A stretch of DNA of 38,661 nucleotides from Lachnospiraceae bacterium UBA5899 (GCA_002432425.1 DJEL01000023.1:5858-44518), one strand, 5' to 3'; shown: positions 27,261 to 35,934, counted from the first letter of the stretch. The notes: a model not told the origin generated them from the letters alone. Translations and numbers: made by a program.

Positions 27261-27323
27261 CGGCAGGCAAGGCAGAATTTCCTGTTCGGACTGCCTGCGC
27301 AGCTTCATTATGAGGAGAAGGAA

Positions 27324-27872
27324 ATGAATAAAAGAAAAGGAAATGCAGCATCGGCGGACTTTATTATCGGACTGGTGTTTTCCATCATCGGAAGCGTTTT
27401 TGTCATTATAGCGGTATGTTTTGCCATATTTCAGGCACAGTTTGAAAGAGGAGCAGAGGAAACAAGTGCAACAGCGACGAGCTGGCTTTTCCCCCTGATT
27501 TTCGGGCTGATTGGTTTGGTTTTTGCCGTCATCGGTATTATTATGTCGGTGCTGCATGCACGGAAAAAGAAAAAAGAGAAATGGCTCAGGGACAACGGCA
27601 GAAAGATACAGGCGGAAGTGACCGGCGGTCGTATCTGCTACAATTATACCGTCAACAACAGGCATCCGTTTCAGTTGGAATGCCGCTATGAGGATACCGG
27701 ATACGGTCAGGTGTATCTGTTTTCTTCCGGCCTGACATGGCTGAATCCCAATGATTACATAGGCAGTTATGTGGACGTTTATGTGGACTCTTCCGACATG
27801 AGCCGGTATTTTGTGGACACGGACAGCCTGAAGTACCGGGAAAACAATGCCGTTATCCATGATTATCGCTGA
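27324..27872 (+). CDS. DUF3592-like membrane protein
   Basis: 182 residues with two membrane helices (about 13-36 and 51-75), then a basic stretch and a beta-rich domain with GSYVDVYVDSSDMSRYFVD, which resembles the DUF3592 fold. Function unknown. AGGAG precedes ATG 27324. It sits 63 bp after the serpin and may be co-transcribed. Confidence 0.65.
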   Translation: MNKRKGNAASADFIIGLVFSIIGSVFVIIAVCFAIFQAQFERGAEETSATATSWLFPLIFGLIGLVFAVIGIIMSVLHARKKKKEKWLRDNGRKIQAEVTGGRICYNYTVNNRHPFQLECRYEDTGYGQVYLFSSGLTWLNPNDYIGSYVDVYVDSSDMSRYFVDTDSLKYRENNAVIHDYR

Positions 27873-27962
27873 TTATTTTGTGAAAATTGCGTGAAAAGAC
27901 TACCTTTTCTGAAAAAGATAGATTATAATGTAGGGTATGCGGAAAAGGAAGGAGATATCCCC

Positions 27963-29513
27963 ATGTCACAGAAAGACGTAAAAAAAGAGCAGTCATCCGA
28001 AAAGGTGATGACCCGGTATGATAAAAAGGTACAGAAAAGAAAAGAAGAAGCCGAAAGAGCCAAAAAGCAGGCTAGGACAGAAAAAATAATAGGTATTGTG
28101 ATTGCGGCAGTTATCGTGATTGCCCTTGCCATGATTCCCATTAAATCTTATACGGCAGTACATTCCACTTATCTTACGGTAGGCGGACACAACATTACCA
28201 GAGTTGAATTTGACTACTACTACAACCTGGCAAAGAACGATTATCTGAACACTTACAGCAGCTATCTTTCCTACCTGGGCCTGGATACCACCAAGGATTT
28301 TGCGAAGCAGAATTACAGTGATACCATGACCTGGAAGGATTATTTCAGCTCCCTGGCACTGGAAACCATCAAGCAGAACAAAGCGCTGATTGACGCAGCG
28401 GAAGCAGAAGGCTTTACTTATGATACAGCCAAGGATGTGGCAGCCTTTGAAAGTTCTGCAAAGGAAGCCGCTTCCAACAGTGATGTCAGCATGGCGCGGT
28501 ACTACAAGGCAACGTTCGGTTCCTATGCAACTTTTGCACGTATCAAGCCCTTCGTAGAAGACGGCTACTATGCAAACGCTTATTATAAGAAGCAGTCCGA
28601 GGAAAAAGCACCTGCGGAAGACGAAATCCGGACTTATTATGAAGCAAATAAAGATACTTATGACAGTGTAGACTATCATATGACGGAGATTGCAGCGGAC
28701 ATCCCGTCTTCCACTGATGCAGACGGCAATACCGTAGCAGCTACCGATGAAGAAATCGCTGCCGCTATGGCAGAGGCAAAGACCAAAGCGGATGCAGCAC
28801 TGGAAACCATTGGTACGGACGGCGAATCCTATACCGGAAAGCTGAAATCTTCCATTTTAGCCAAACTCAGTGACTGGCTGTTTGATACAGACAGAGCAGA
28901 AGGTGACACAACCGTTATCGAAGATACCGACAACAACAAGTACTATGTACTGCAGTTTGACTGCAGATATCTGGCAGATACCACCACGGCAAACATTCGT
29001 GTTATCATGAGCACCACAGTAGCCGGTGAAGATATCCTGAAGGAATACGAAGAAGCCGGTGCAACCGAGGATGCTTTTATTGCCCTGGTTGACAAGTACA
29101 GCGAAGATACCTACAGCAACAACGACGGCGGTCTTTACAAAGAGCTGAAGAGCTCCTCTCTGGACAGCAATCTTTCCGAATGGATTTTTGCGGGTCATAA
29201 GGCAGGAGACACCACTGCACTGACCGACAACGGAAACAACTACGTGCTTTACTATGTAGGCGACGGCCGTCCCGAATGGCAGGTTAAGATTTCCGATACC
29301 CTGACCACCGAGGCAATGACAACCTACCTGACCGAGTTAAAGTCCGGTTATGAAGTGTCCGACCCGAAGGGACATCTGGCTTACTTAAAGAAGCAGGCAG
29401 CAGCCGACAGTGAAACCACTCCGGCAACGATCGGGGACAGCGAGACAACTCCCGCAACCGATGCGGATGGCGAAACAACTCCCGTTTCCACAGAGGAAAG
29501 CGCTGCAGAATAA
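27963..29513 (+). CDS. membrane-anchored protein with two parvulin-like (PpiC) domains
   Basis: 516 residues. A very basic coiled N-terminus (about 1-41), one membrane helix (about 42-60), a SurA-like helical region (about 65-215), then two PpiC-like segments: about 225-345 (ending FDCRYL after a G-D-T-T-V-I strand) and about 345-460 (VDKYSEDTYSNNDGGLY, then AGHKAGDTTAL). The second keeps the Asn-Asp-Gly-Gly of active parvulins; the first is degenerate. Likely a folding factor outside the membrane. The C-terminus has three ETTP repeats (about 480-510). AAGGAG before ATG 27963 sets the start; a GTG at 27891 is less likely. Confidence 0.8.
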   Translation: MSQKDVKKEQSSEKVMTRYDKKVQKRKEEAERAKKQARTEKIIGIVIAAVIVIALAMIPIKSYTAVHSTYLTVGGHNITRVEFDYYYNLAKNDYLNTYSSYLSYLGLDTTKDFAKQNYSDTMTWKDYFSSLALETIKQNKALIDAAEAEGFTYDTAKDVAAFESSAKEAASNSDVSMARYYKATFGSYATFARIKPFVEDGYYANAYYKKQSEEKAPAEDEIRTYYEANKDTYDSVDYHMTEIAADIPSSTDADGNTVAATDEEIAAAMAEAKTKADAALETIGTDGESYTGKLKSSILAKLSDWLFDTDRAEGDTTVIEDTDNNKYYVLQFDCRYLADTTTANIRVIMSTTVAGEDILKEYEEAGATEDAFIALVDKYSEDTYSNNDGGLYKELKSSSLDSNLSEWIFAGHKAGDTTALTDNGNNYVLYYVGDGRPEWQVKISDTLTTEAMTTYLTELKSGYEVSDPKGHLAYLKKQAAADSETTPATIGDSETTPATDADGETTPVSTEESAAE

Positions 29514-29553
29514 AGAAAACCCGGCAACGGACAGAATTGTAAATGCAAATATT

Positions 29554-29583
29554 AAAAATGCAGGATGAAAGTCCTGCATTTTT
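29554..29583 (+). terminator. intrinsic terminator after the parvulin-like gene
   Basis: A perfect 12-bp stem (29554-29565 with 29572-29583, arm AAAAATGCAGGA), a 6-nt loop and a T-tract inside the right arm. Confidence 0.85.
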
Positions 29584-29631
29584 GAGTAAAAGGTGTGAAA
29601 CAGCACCCGCTCGGAAAGGCATGGTTGGCAT

Positions 29632-30957
29632 ATGGCAGAACCGGAAAAAAATCCCCAGTCCGATTTTATGATGGAAAAAATAAAAGAACGCCCGGTCAAT
29701 AAGAAGAAGTTATTGCGCAGGACGGTGACCACCGTCGCCATGGCGGTTATTTTCGGCATGATTGCCTGCGTTACCTTTTTGATACTGGAGCCGGTCATCA
29801 GCAACCTGCTCTACCCGGAAGAAAAGCCGGATGCGGTTATTTTCCCGGAAGAACAGGAAGAAATCAGCCCGGAGGATATGCTGGTGGAGGATGACCCCAC
29901 GCCTTCCATTCAGGAAGCGGTAGAATCGGTTATTTTAGAGGATGAACAAATCCGGAAGATTTTGGATGAAGTCGTTCTGGACAAAAATAATTATGCCCAG
30001 CTTTACAATGCCCTTTATGAGTACTCCGCGACCTTAAGCGAATACATGGTGGAGGTGACGGCGGTTTCGTCCAACGAGGACTGGCTCAGCGATACCTACG
30101 AAAAAGAGGGTAAAACCTATGGTGTAGTCATCGCCAACAACGGTAAAGAATATCTTGTTTTAACAGACAGAAATACCGTGAAGCAGGCAGGTGTCATCCG
30201 GGTTACGTTCCATGACGGCGTACAGGTCAAGGCAGAGCGCAAGCAGTCGGATGTCCAGACCAATCTGACAATACTGTCAGTATCCATGGACGACATTCCC
30301 GATGAGAAAAAGGACGATATTAAAATGGCAACCTTAGGCTCATCCAATTTCCGGCAGGCAGCCGGTACACCGGTAGTTGCCATGGGAAGCCCCCTTGGGG
30401 TATCGGGCTCCATGGGATACGGCATGATTGCTTCCTCCGGCATTACATTAAGCAAGGTGGATGCCAATTACAAAATATTTGCCACGGACATTACCGGCAG
30501 TGCAAGCGGCATCGGCGTGCTTTTCAATCTGCAGGGACAGATTGTGGGCATCATCACCACGGACCGTTACAGCTCGGACAGCAAAAACATGATTTCCGCC
30601 ATCGGCATTTCGGAGCTCCGCAAGCTCATCGAAAACATGTCAAACGGCAAGGATGCCGTTTACGTGGGCATCAGCGGAATGGATGTCACTACGGAAGCCC
30701 ATGAGGAAATGGAGGTTCCTTTCGGCGCCTATGTGCGGGAAACCGCCATGGAGTCTCCCGCCATGCTGGCAGGCGTCCAGAAGGGCGACGTTATCGTGGA
30801 AATCAACGGCGAGGCAGTGACAAAGTTTTCCGATTATACGGCGATTTTACTGCGCAGCACGCCCGGCGACACCCTGAAGGTGAAGTTCATGCGTTCGGCG
30901 CAGGGCGAATACAAGGAAATGGAAACGGAAATCACCGTCAGCACAGCGAAAAAATAA
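29632..30957 (+). CDS. HtrA-like trypsin-fold/PDZ protein, probably catalytically inactive
   Basis: 441 residues: a cytoplasmic basic start, one membrane helix (about 33-53), an acidic linker, a trypsin-like domain (about 135-335) and a PDZ domain (about 340-435, with LAGVQKGDVIVEINGEAV). The fold is clear, but the catalytic positions are changed. Where active HtrA has TNxHV the protein has LTDRNTV (177-183), the Asp strand reads NLTILSV (211-217), and GNSGGPL is replaced by SASGIGVL (290-297). I conclude a pseudoprotease that may scaffold or sense misfolded proteins, fitting its neighbour with parvulin domains. Similar degenerate forms occur in Lachnospiraceae to my recollection. Confidence 0.8.
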   Translation: MAEPEKNPQSDFMMEKIKERPVNKKKLLRRTVTTVAMAVIFGMIACVTFLILEPVISNLLYPEEKPDAVIFPEEQEEISPEDMLVEDDPTPSIQEAVESVILEDEQIRKILDEVVLDKNNYAQLYNALYEYSATLSEYMVEVTAVSSNEDWLSDTYEKEGKTYGVVIANNGKEYLVLTDRNTVKQAGVIRVTFHDGVQVKAERKQSDVQTNLTILSVSMDDIPDEKKDDIKMATLGSSNFRQAAGTPVVAMGSPLGVSGSMGYGMIASSGITLSKVDANYKIFATDITGSASGIGVLFNLQGQIVGIITTDRYSSDSKNMISAIGISELRKLIENMSNGKDAVYVGISGMDVTTEAHEEMEVPFGAYVRETAMESPAMLAGVQKGDVIVEINGEAVTKFSDYTAILLRSTPGDTLKVKFMRSAQGEYKEMETEITVSTAKK

Positions 30958-30988
30958 TTAAATTTTACGGAAAGGTTTGGACAATTTT

Positions 30989-31933
30989 ATGAAGTATATT
31001 AAGGATTACAAAGAGGGCGACAGAGTTTTTGACATTTATTTATGTAAGCATAAGCAGTCTGCCGTAACAAAGAACGGAAAGCCGTACGAAACCGTGATTT
31101 TACAGGATAAAACCGGCACCATTGACGCAAAGGTTTGGGAGCCGAACAGCGCCGGCATCGAAGATTACGATACCCTCGATTACATAGAAGTTTACGGGGA
31201 TGTGAATAATTTTCAGGGTGCCCTGCAGGTAAATGTGAAGCGCATCCGTGTCTGCAAGGATGGCGAATTTGACCCGGCAGATTATCTTCCGGTCAGCAAG
31301 AAGGACAACAACAAAATGTATCAGGAGCTTTTAGGACTGGTGGACAGTGTGGAAAATACTTACCTGAAGCAGCTTTTACAGGCATTTTTCGTGGAAGATG
31401 AAAAGTTTATCAAGAAATTCCGCCGTTCCTCCGCAGCCAAGACCATGCACCACGGTTTTGTGGGCGGTCTTTTGGAACATTCCTTAAGCGTGGCAAAGAT
31501 GTGCGATTATCTGTGCGGCTGCTATCCCCTTCTGAAAAGGGATTTGTTAATTACCGCCGCACTGTTCCATGACATCGGCAAGGTAAAGGAAATTTCCCTG
31601 TTCCCGGAAAACGATTACACCGATGACGGACAGCTTTTGGGCCACATTGTGATGGGGTGCGAAATGCTGACGGAAAAAATCAGGGAAATTCCCGATTTCC
31701 CGCCCGTGCTGGCTTCTGAACTGAAGCACTGCATTCTGGCGCACCATGGTGAGTACGAGTACGGTTCTCCCAAGAAGCCCGCTCTCTTTGAGGCAGTTGC
31801 CTTAAATATGGCGGACAACACGGACGCCAAGATGGAAATGATGACCGAAATTTTCGGAAACGTTTCCGATACTAACTGGCTGGGATTTAACAGAGTCTTT
31901 GAAAGCAACCTGCGCGGCACAAGGATGGAATAG
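30989..31933 (+). CDS. YhaM-type 3'-5' exoribonuclease (OB fold plus HD domain)
   Basis: 314 residues. An N-terminal OB-type nucleic-acid-binding domain (about 10-90, TGTIDAKVWEPN) is followed by an HD domain with HHGFVGGLLEHS, LFHDIGK (about 190-196) and AHHGEYEYGSPKKP, as in Bacillus YhaM. It should degrade short RNA or DNA in a metal-dependent way. ATG 30989 is the family-type start, although GGAAAGG (30969-30975) is nearer to a TTG at 30977. Confidence 0.9.
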   Translation: MKYIKDYKEGDRVFDIYLCKHKQSAVTKNGKPYETVILQDKTGTIDAKVWEPNSAGIEDYDTLDYIEVYGDVNNFQGALQVNVKRIRVCKDGEFDPADYLPVSKKDNNKMYQELLGLVDSVENTYLKQLLQAFFVEDEKFIKKFRRSSAAKTMHHGFVGGLLEHSLSVAKMCDYLCGCYPLLKRDLLITAALFHDIGKVKEISLFPENDYTDDGQLLGHIVMGCEMLTEKIREIPDFPPVLASELKHCILAHHGEYEYGSPKKPALFEAVALNMADNTDAKMEMMTEIFGNVSDTNWLGFNRVFESNLRGTRME

Positions 31934-31950
31934 GAAAGGGCAAAATTACG

Positions 31951-33390
31951 ATGGCATATGAAAAGAACGATATGGTGACGGTGACCATTGAAGATGTGGG
32001 CATGGAGGGAGAAGGAATCGGTAAAATCGATGGATTTCCCCTTTTTATCAAGGACGCCGTTGTGGGTGATACCGTAGAAGCCAAAATTATCAAAAGCAAA
32101 AAGAATTATGCATATGCGAGAGTCGAGAAGGTGGTAACACCTTCTCCTTTTCGTGTAGAGCCGTCCTGCAAAAGCCACAGACAGTGCGGCGGCTGCCAGA
32201 TTCAGGCGCTTTCTTATGACAGACAGCTTGCTTTCAAACAGGACAAGGTAAGAAACAATCTGCTGCGCATCGGCGGCTTTTCCGAGGCGGAAGTGGACCG
32301 GGTGATGGAGCCCGTGGTCGGCATGGAAAATTCGTTGCGTTACCGCAACAAGGCACAGTACCCCTTCGACACGGACAGGCAGGGCAACCCCATTACCGGT
32401 TTTTATGCCGGACGCACCCATTCCATTATTCCCAATACGGAATGTTATCTGGGCAGGGAAGAAAACAGGGAAATCCTGCAGACCATTCTGGACTATATGA
32501 AGGAATATCATGTGAACGCCTACGACGAGGAAACCGGAAAAGGACTTATTCGCCACGCGCTTATCCGCACCGGCTTTTATACCGGAGAAATCATGGTATG
32601 CCTTGTGATTAACTATAAGGGGAAAAAGGAAAGCTACCTGCCCAGACAGGATAAGCTTCTGGAAAAGCTGGCGCTTATCAAGGGTATGACAAGCGTGTCA
32701 GTGAGCATCAATACGGAAAGAACCAATGTCATTATGGGCAAAGAAATCCACACCATCTGGGGCAGCGATACCATTACGGATAAAATCAGGGTGCGCGATA
32801 CCGGAAAAGAGGATATGCCCTATACCGGAGAGGAGCTGACGTTCTCCATTTCTCCCTTATCCTTTTATCAGGTAAATCCCATGCAGACGGAGAAGCTTTA
32901 CAGTCTGGCGTTAGAGTATGCCGGTCTTACCGGCAGAGAAAGTGTCTGGGATTTGTACTGCGGCATAGGCACCATTTCCTTATTTATGGCGCTGCGTGCC
33001 AAAGAGGTGTACGGCGTGGAAATCATTCCGCAGGCCATTGACGATGCCCGGCAGAATGCTGTCCGCAACCACATTGCCAATGCGGAATTTTTCGTGGGAA
33101 AAGCTGAGGAAGTACTTCCTGCCGCCTACGAAAAAGAGGAGAGTCATCCGGATGTCATCGTGGTGGACCCGCCCCGCAAGGGCTGCGATGAAAAGTGCCT
33201 GGACACCATGTTAAAAATGGCACCCTCCCGCATCGTCTACGTGAGCTGCGACTCCGCCACCCTCGCCCGCGACTTAAAGCTGCTCTGCGCCGGCGGCTAC
33301 CGCCTCGAGCGCGTGCGCCCGGTCGACCAGTTCGCTCATACCGTGCATGTTGAGACGGTGTGCTTGTTGTCGCGTAAAGCCCCAGTTTAA
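31951..33390 (+). CDS. rlmD: 23S rRNA (uracil-C5)-methyltransferase, RlmD/RumA type
   Basis: 479 residues. It has an N-terminal TRAM domain (about 5-62), an iron-sulfur cluster site C-x5-C-x2-C (about 72-81) with a fourth Cys at NTEC (about 165), the SAM-binding WDLYCGIGTISL, DPPRKGC and the catalytic cysteine in VYVSCDSATLARDL. The C-terminal HVETVCLL is conserved, and the DNA encoding it is a known target for integrative elements in Firmicutes. The last 150 bp or so are richer in GC and use other codons than the rest of the gene. The paralogue RlmCD cannot be excluded. Confidence 0.92.
   Translation: MAYEKNDMVTVTIEDVGMEGEGIGKIDGFPLFIKDAVVGDTVEAKIIKSKKNYAYARVEKVVTPSPFRVEPSCKSHRQCGGCQIQALSYDRQLAFKQDKVRNNLLRIGGFSEAEVDRVMEPVVGMENSLRYRNKAQYPFDTDRQGNPITGFYAGRTHSIIPNTECYLGREENREILQTILDYMKEYHVNAYDEETGKGLIRHALIRTGFYTGEIMVCLVINYKGKKESYLPRQDKLLEKLALIKGMTSVSVSINTERTNVIMGKEIHTIWGSDTITDKIRVRDTGKEDMPYTGEELTFSISPLSFYQVNPMQTEKLYSLALEYAGLTGRESVWDLYCGIGTISLFMALRAKEVYGVEIIPQAIDDARQNAVRNHIANAEFFVGKAEEVLPAAYEKEESHPDVIVVDPPRKGCDEKCLDTMLKMAPSRIVYVSCDSATLARDLKLLCAGGYRLERVRPVDQFAHTVHVETVCLLSRKAPV
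33338..33359 (+). other. possible attachment site in the 3' end of rlmD
   Basis: ATACCG followed by CATGTTGAGACGGT encodes the HVETV end of RlmD. A related copy (ATACCG then CATGTGGAGACAGT, 12 of 14 identical) is at 35375-35394. The two flank 2 kb of AT-rich accessory DNA, as attL/attR or tandem att sites would. Confidence 0.5.
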
Positions 33391-33434
33391 GCGGGTTTAA
33401 GGCGATTATAGTAGCTTAATGTGTCTGCGAATCG

Positions 33435-33959
33435 TTGCACCTTGTGTCTTATTCCTTTAGGGCGTTATTATATGGCTATCATAGGACTTTGCCTGTTCGG
33501 ATTCCTGTTTTGGATAGAGCTTTCACTGTATATATAGGAATGCCGGTACGGAAGTGGTTGAAGGGTGATATTGATTATGAGGAGCTTGAATTGTCATATT
33601 TAAAAAGTCAGATGCTTTTCTATAAAACAAATGCATTAGCATTTGGAACCACACATTTACATGGATTCACAGAGAAAAAAATATATGCAATAGATTATCG
33701 ATTGGCCGAGGGAATATCAAGAAAAATAGTACGCCTTAAGAAGTACGAGGAGGGAATTTATAATACGGAGGAGTATCAGCATTTTGCAGTTATTCATGTC
33801 AGACTGCCAAGAAGCGGAAACATTTATGATATTGAGATCGAATTAAATGAGTTTCAGGTTCAAATGGCAATCGATAAGTTACCTACTTGCAAAATTGGTG
33901 AAGATTTGATAGGAAATCTTTCTGTAAATGAGCACAAGGAAAATGAGGCCGTAATATAG
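33435..33959 (+). CDS. hypothetical protein
   Basis: 174 codons from TTG 33435; more likely starts are uncertain and ATG 33540 (139 codons) is an option. I do not recognise the family. The sequence is mixed alpha/beta, charged, without signal or membrane segments. No good ribosome binding site precedes any start, and base composition is much lower in GC than rlmD just upstream, marking the start of the acquired segment. It may be a remnant of a longer gene. Confidence 0.45.
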   Translation: MHLVSYSFRALLYGYHRTLPVRIPVLDRAFTVYIGMPVRKWLKGDIDYEELELSYLKSQMLFYKTNALAFGTTHLHGFTEKKIYAIDYRLAEGISRKIVRLKKYEEGIYNTEEYQHFAVIHVRLPRSGNIYDIEIELNEFQVQMAIDKLPTCKIGEDLIGNLSVNEHKENEAVI

Positions 33960-33992
33960 CCAATAAAACGAATAATTAGGGAAAACGTCAGC

Positions 33993-34088
33993 ATGAAAAA
34001 AGTGCAGAGGAAAAGGAAAAATCTTTGCAAGACAGTATCAGAAAGAACTGGTATTGGTAAAAATGAATGGGGGAAATTTGATGAATAA
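33993..34088 (+). CDS. possible 31-residue basic peptide upstream of fic
   Basis: A short frame beginning MKKVQRKRKN, rich in Lys and Arg, overlaps the fic start by 8 bp, which would allow coupled translation. AGGG lies about 11 nt upstream of ATG 33993. It has no recognised family and might be chance; it could be a leader or partner peptide for Fic. Confidence 0.25.
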   Translation: MKKVQRKRKNLCKTVSERTGIGKNEWGKFDE

Positions 34089-35205
34089 AGATCCTTTTAA
34101 AGAGTATATAAAACAAACCGAACCAGGCAAAAGAGACAAGGGCTATGTCTGGCACACAGCTATAGGGCTTCAGGCAGTAGATGGATTAAAGCCTTCCAAG
34201 TATTTGATTGATACTGCAATAAAAAATATCGAAGGTGACATTTCAATCGATGAAGCACAGGAGCTTCTTAATACGTATTACGAAGAAAATCCCAAAGTAG
34301 ATACTGGAGACCGTACAGAAGAAGCAGATAAGGTTGCTGTTAGGATTGCAAAGATTTTATCGGAGAAGGCATTTAGTTTTACGCCAAATGAGTATATCTC
34401 TATTCACAAAAAGCTGTTTACAGGAATTTATGGACATGCTGGAAAACTGAGAGATTATAATATTACAAAGAGAGAATGGGTGCTGAATGGTGCAACGGTT
34501 CTTTATGGCAGTGCGTCAGAACTTCGTGCGACACTCGATTATGATTTTTCAGAAGAAAAGAAGTTTAGTTATAAGAATCTGAGCATGGAAGAAATTATCC
34601 ATCACTTGGCAATCTTTGTATCAAGATTATGGCAGATACATGTATTTGGAGAGGGAAATACACGAACTACGGCAGTATTTTTTATAAAATATTTAAGAAT
34701 GCTTGGTTTTGATGCAACGAATGATATTTTTGCTGAAAATGCTTGGTATTTTAGGAATGCACTTGTTAGGGCCAATTATAACGATTTGAGAAATGGTGTT
34801 CATGAGACCACAGAGTATTTGGAAATTTTTTTAAGAAATTTATTGCTGGATGAAAAAAATGAACTTCATAATCGTTCTATGCATATTAGTGGAATGTTTG
34901 AAGAAGCGGACATTGAAAGTGCAAAAGCGGACATTGAGAGCGCAGAAGCGGATATTGAAAATCAAAAAGCGGACATTCGAGATAGATTACTTTCTTTTTC
35001 TGATATGATTTCAGAAAAGACAATAGATCATGCGTTAGAACTATTTTCAAAGTGTGGAAAAAAAGAGTATTTTGGCAGAACGATAGTAGAAGATATTATC
35101 GGATTAAAATCAACAAGAGCATCTGAGCTGATAAAATTATTGGTCGATAGTGAGATAATCGTGCCAGTAACCGGACATGGAAAAGGAAAGTACCGATTTC
35201 AATAA
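34081..35205 (+). CDS. Fic-family AMP-transferase-like protein with VbhA-like N-terminus
   Basis: 374 residues. Residues about 25-68 (AVDGLKPSKYLI, NIEGDISIDEAQELL) resemble the VbhA antitoxin domain, fused in front of the Fic domain. The Fic active motif is H187-V-F-G-E-G-N-T-R195, matching HxFxxGNxR, so nucleotide transfer to a target hydroxyl is likely. The antitoxin's usual S-x-x-x-E-G inhibitory motif reads L-Q-A-V-D-G here, so autoinhibition may be weak. A 7-residue repeat (ADIESAK type, about 276-302) links to a C-terminal winged-helix-like domain. GGGGA precedes ATG 34081. Common in Clostridia on mobile DNA. Confidence 0.88.
   Translation: MNKDPFKEYIKQTEPGKRDKGYVWHTAIGLQAVDGLKPSKYLIDTAIKNIEGDISIDEAQELLNTYYEENPKVDTGDRTEEADKVAVRIAKILSEKAFSFTPNEYISIHKKLFTGIYGHAGKLRDYNITKREWVLNGATVLYGSASELRATLDYDFSEEKKFSYKNLSMEEIIHHLAIFVSRLWQIHVFGEGNTRTTAVFFIKYLRMLGFDATNDIFAENAWYFRNALVRANYNDLRNGVHETTEYLEIFLRNLLLDEKNELHNRSMHISGMFEEADIESAKADIESAEADIENQKADIRDRLLSFSDMISEKTIDHALELFSKCGKKEYFGRTIVEDIIGLKSTRASELIKLLVDSEIIVPVTGHGKGKYRFQ
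34906..34983 (+). repeat. 21-bp tandem repeat inside fic
   Basis: Copies start at 34906, 34927, 34948 and 34969, each encoding ADI(E/R)-x-x-x. The unit keeps the reading frame, so copy number can vary by slippage without breaking the protein. Confidence 0.85.
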
Positions 35206-35247
35206 TAGGGAACTTTTTGGCGTGATTTATAGCGCAAAAGTTCCCTA
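35206..35247. repeat. inverted repeat after fic
   Basis: A 12-bp perfect stem (arm TAGGGAACTTTT, 35206-35217 with 35236-35247) with an 18-nt loop that can pair further through GCG/CGC. No T-tract follows, so it is not a typical terminator. Confidence 0.6.
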
Positions 35248-35332
35248 AAAGAAATCTGCGGACCGATATATTACCAAATCTGACAGCAGTATTGATTAAA
35301 CATGGCAAAATAACAAAGGGTGTAAAAAGCCA

Positions 35333-35641
35333 GTGTTTATGCGGGTTCGCGGGATGTTGAGGCCTGAAATAATGATACCGCATGTGGAGACAGTTCAGAT
35401 AGTGATAGCTGCGTTGGATCCTATTGCAGAATACGAAGTGTATTCAAAATTTAATGAGATAGTACAGGATAAGACAGCTATTTACATCAGTCATAGACTT
35501 TCATCATGTAGATTCTGTGATGTCATAGCAGTATTTGATGACGGACAGATTGTGCAGAGGGGAGTCCATGATAAATTATTGCAGGATACGCATGGAAAAT
35601 ACTATGAGTTGTGGAAAGCACAGGCACAGTATTACACATAG
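35333..35641 (+). pseudogene. C-terminal fragment of an ABC exporter ATPase
   Basis: Homology begins at about 35408 with AALDPIAEYEVY, the end of a Walker B/D-loop region, and runs through the switch histidine in YISHRLSSCRFCD to the end (YYELWKAQAQYYT). Walker A, the ABC signature and all membrane helices are absent, so it cannot act as a transporter. Upstream, the frame reads PHVETVQIV from the rlmD-like attachment sequence. This looks like a gene cut by integration or excision. The fragment resembles peptide/lantibiotic-type exporters. Confidence 0.75.
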
Positions 35642-35697
35642 TTTTATTTGATGCGTTTAAGAGAATGTGCTGAAACTGTCAAACAAGGATTTAAATT

Positions 35698-35934
35698 ATG
35701 GTTAAGAATAAAGTGGTCTTAAAAGAAAGAGATGTATGGAGCAATTTAGCAAATTTTATCGGAGAGATGGTAGCAAAGTATGCGGAAGCAATGGACTTGG
35801 ATAATTTGCCTGATCCGGATTTTTATCTTCGTAGGGAAAGAATAAGACAGTTGTACACGGAGCTATATAAAGAGAAGAATATAACAAAGTTCAGAAATAC
35901 AAAAATCTCTATTGAAAGAAAAGTTGCAGCATGA
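35698..35934 (+). CDS. small hypothetical protein of mobile-element type
   Basis: 78 residues, largely helical and charged (LKERDVWSNLANFIGEMVAKYAE, then LDNLPDPDFYLRRERIRQLY). I do not recognise a named domain, but proteins of this look and size are frequent between conjugation and regulation genes of clostridial elements. AAGGA lies about 9 nt before ATG 35698. It follows the broken ABC gene by 56 bp. Confidence 0.6.
   Translation: MVKNKVVLKERDVWSNLANFIGEMVAKYAEAMDLDNLPDPDFYLRRERIRQLYTELYKEKNITKFRNTKISIERKVAA

Noticed and set aside
27262..27300. Hairpin GCAGGCA/TGCCTGC after the serpin gene as a terminator.
   Set aside because: Short stem, 20-nt or longer loop and no T-run; likely not a terminator.
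26979..27860. A 293-codon minus-strand frame opposite the serpin end and the DUF3592-like gene.
   Set aside because: No start signal or homology; the plus-strand genes explain the region.
31615..32556. A 313-codon minus-strand frame across the YhaM/rlmD joint.
   Set aside because: Spans two well-supported plus-strand genes and has no recognisable domain.
35206..35247. Terminator of the fic gene.
   Set aside because: The stem is good but no T-tract follows it, so it is listed only as an inverted repeat.
35248..35332. Possible coding remnant between fic and the ABC fragment.
   Set aside because: One frame reads LRTDILPNLTAVLIKHGK but it matches nothing I recognise and has no start signal.
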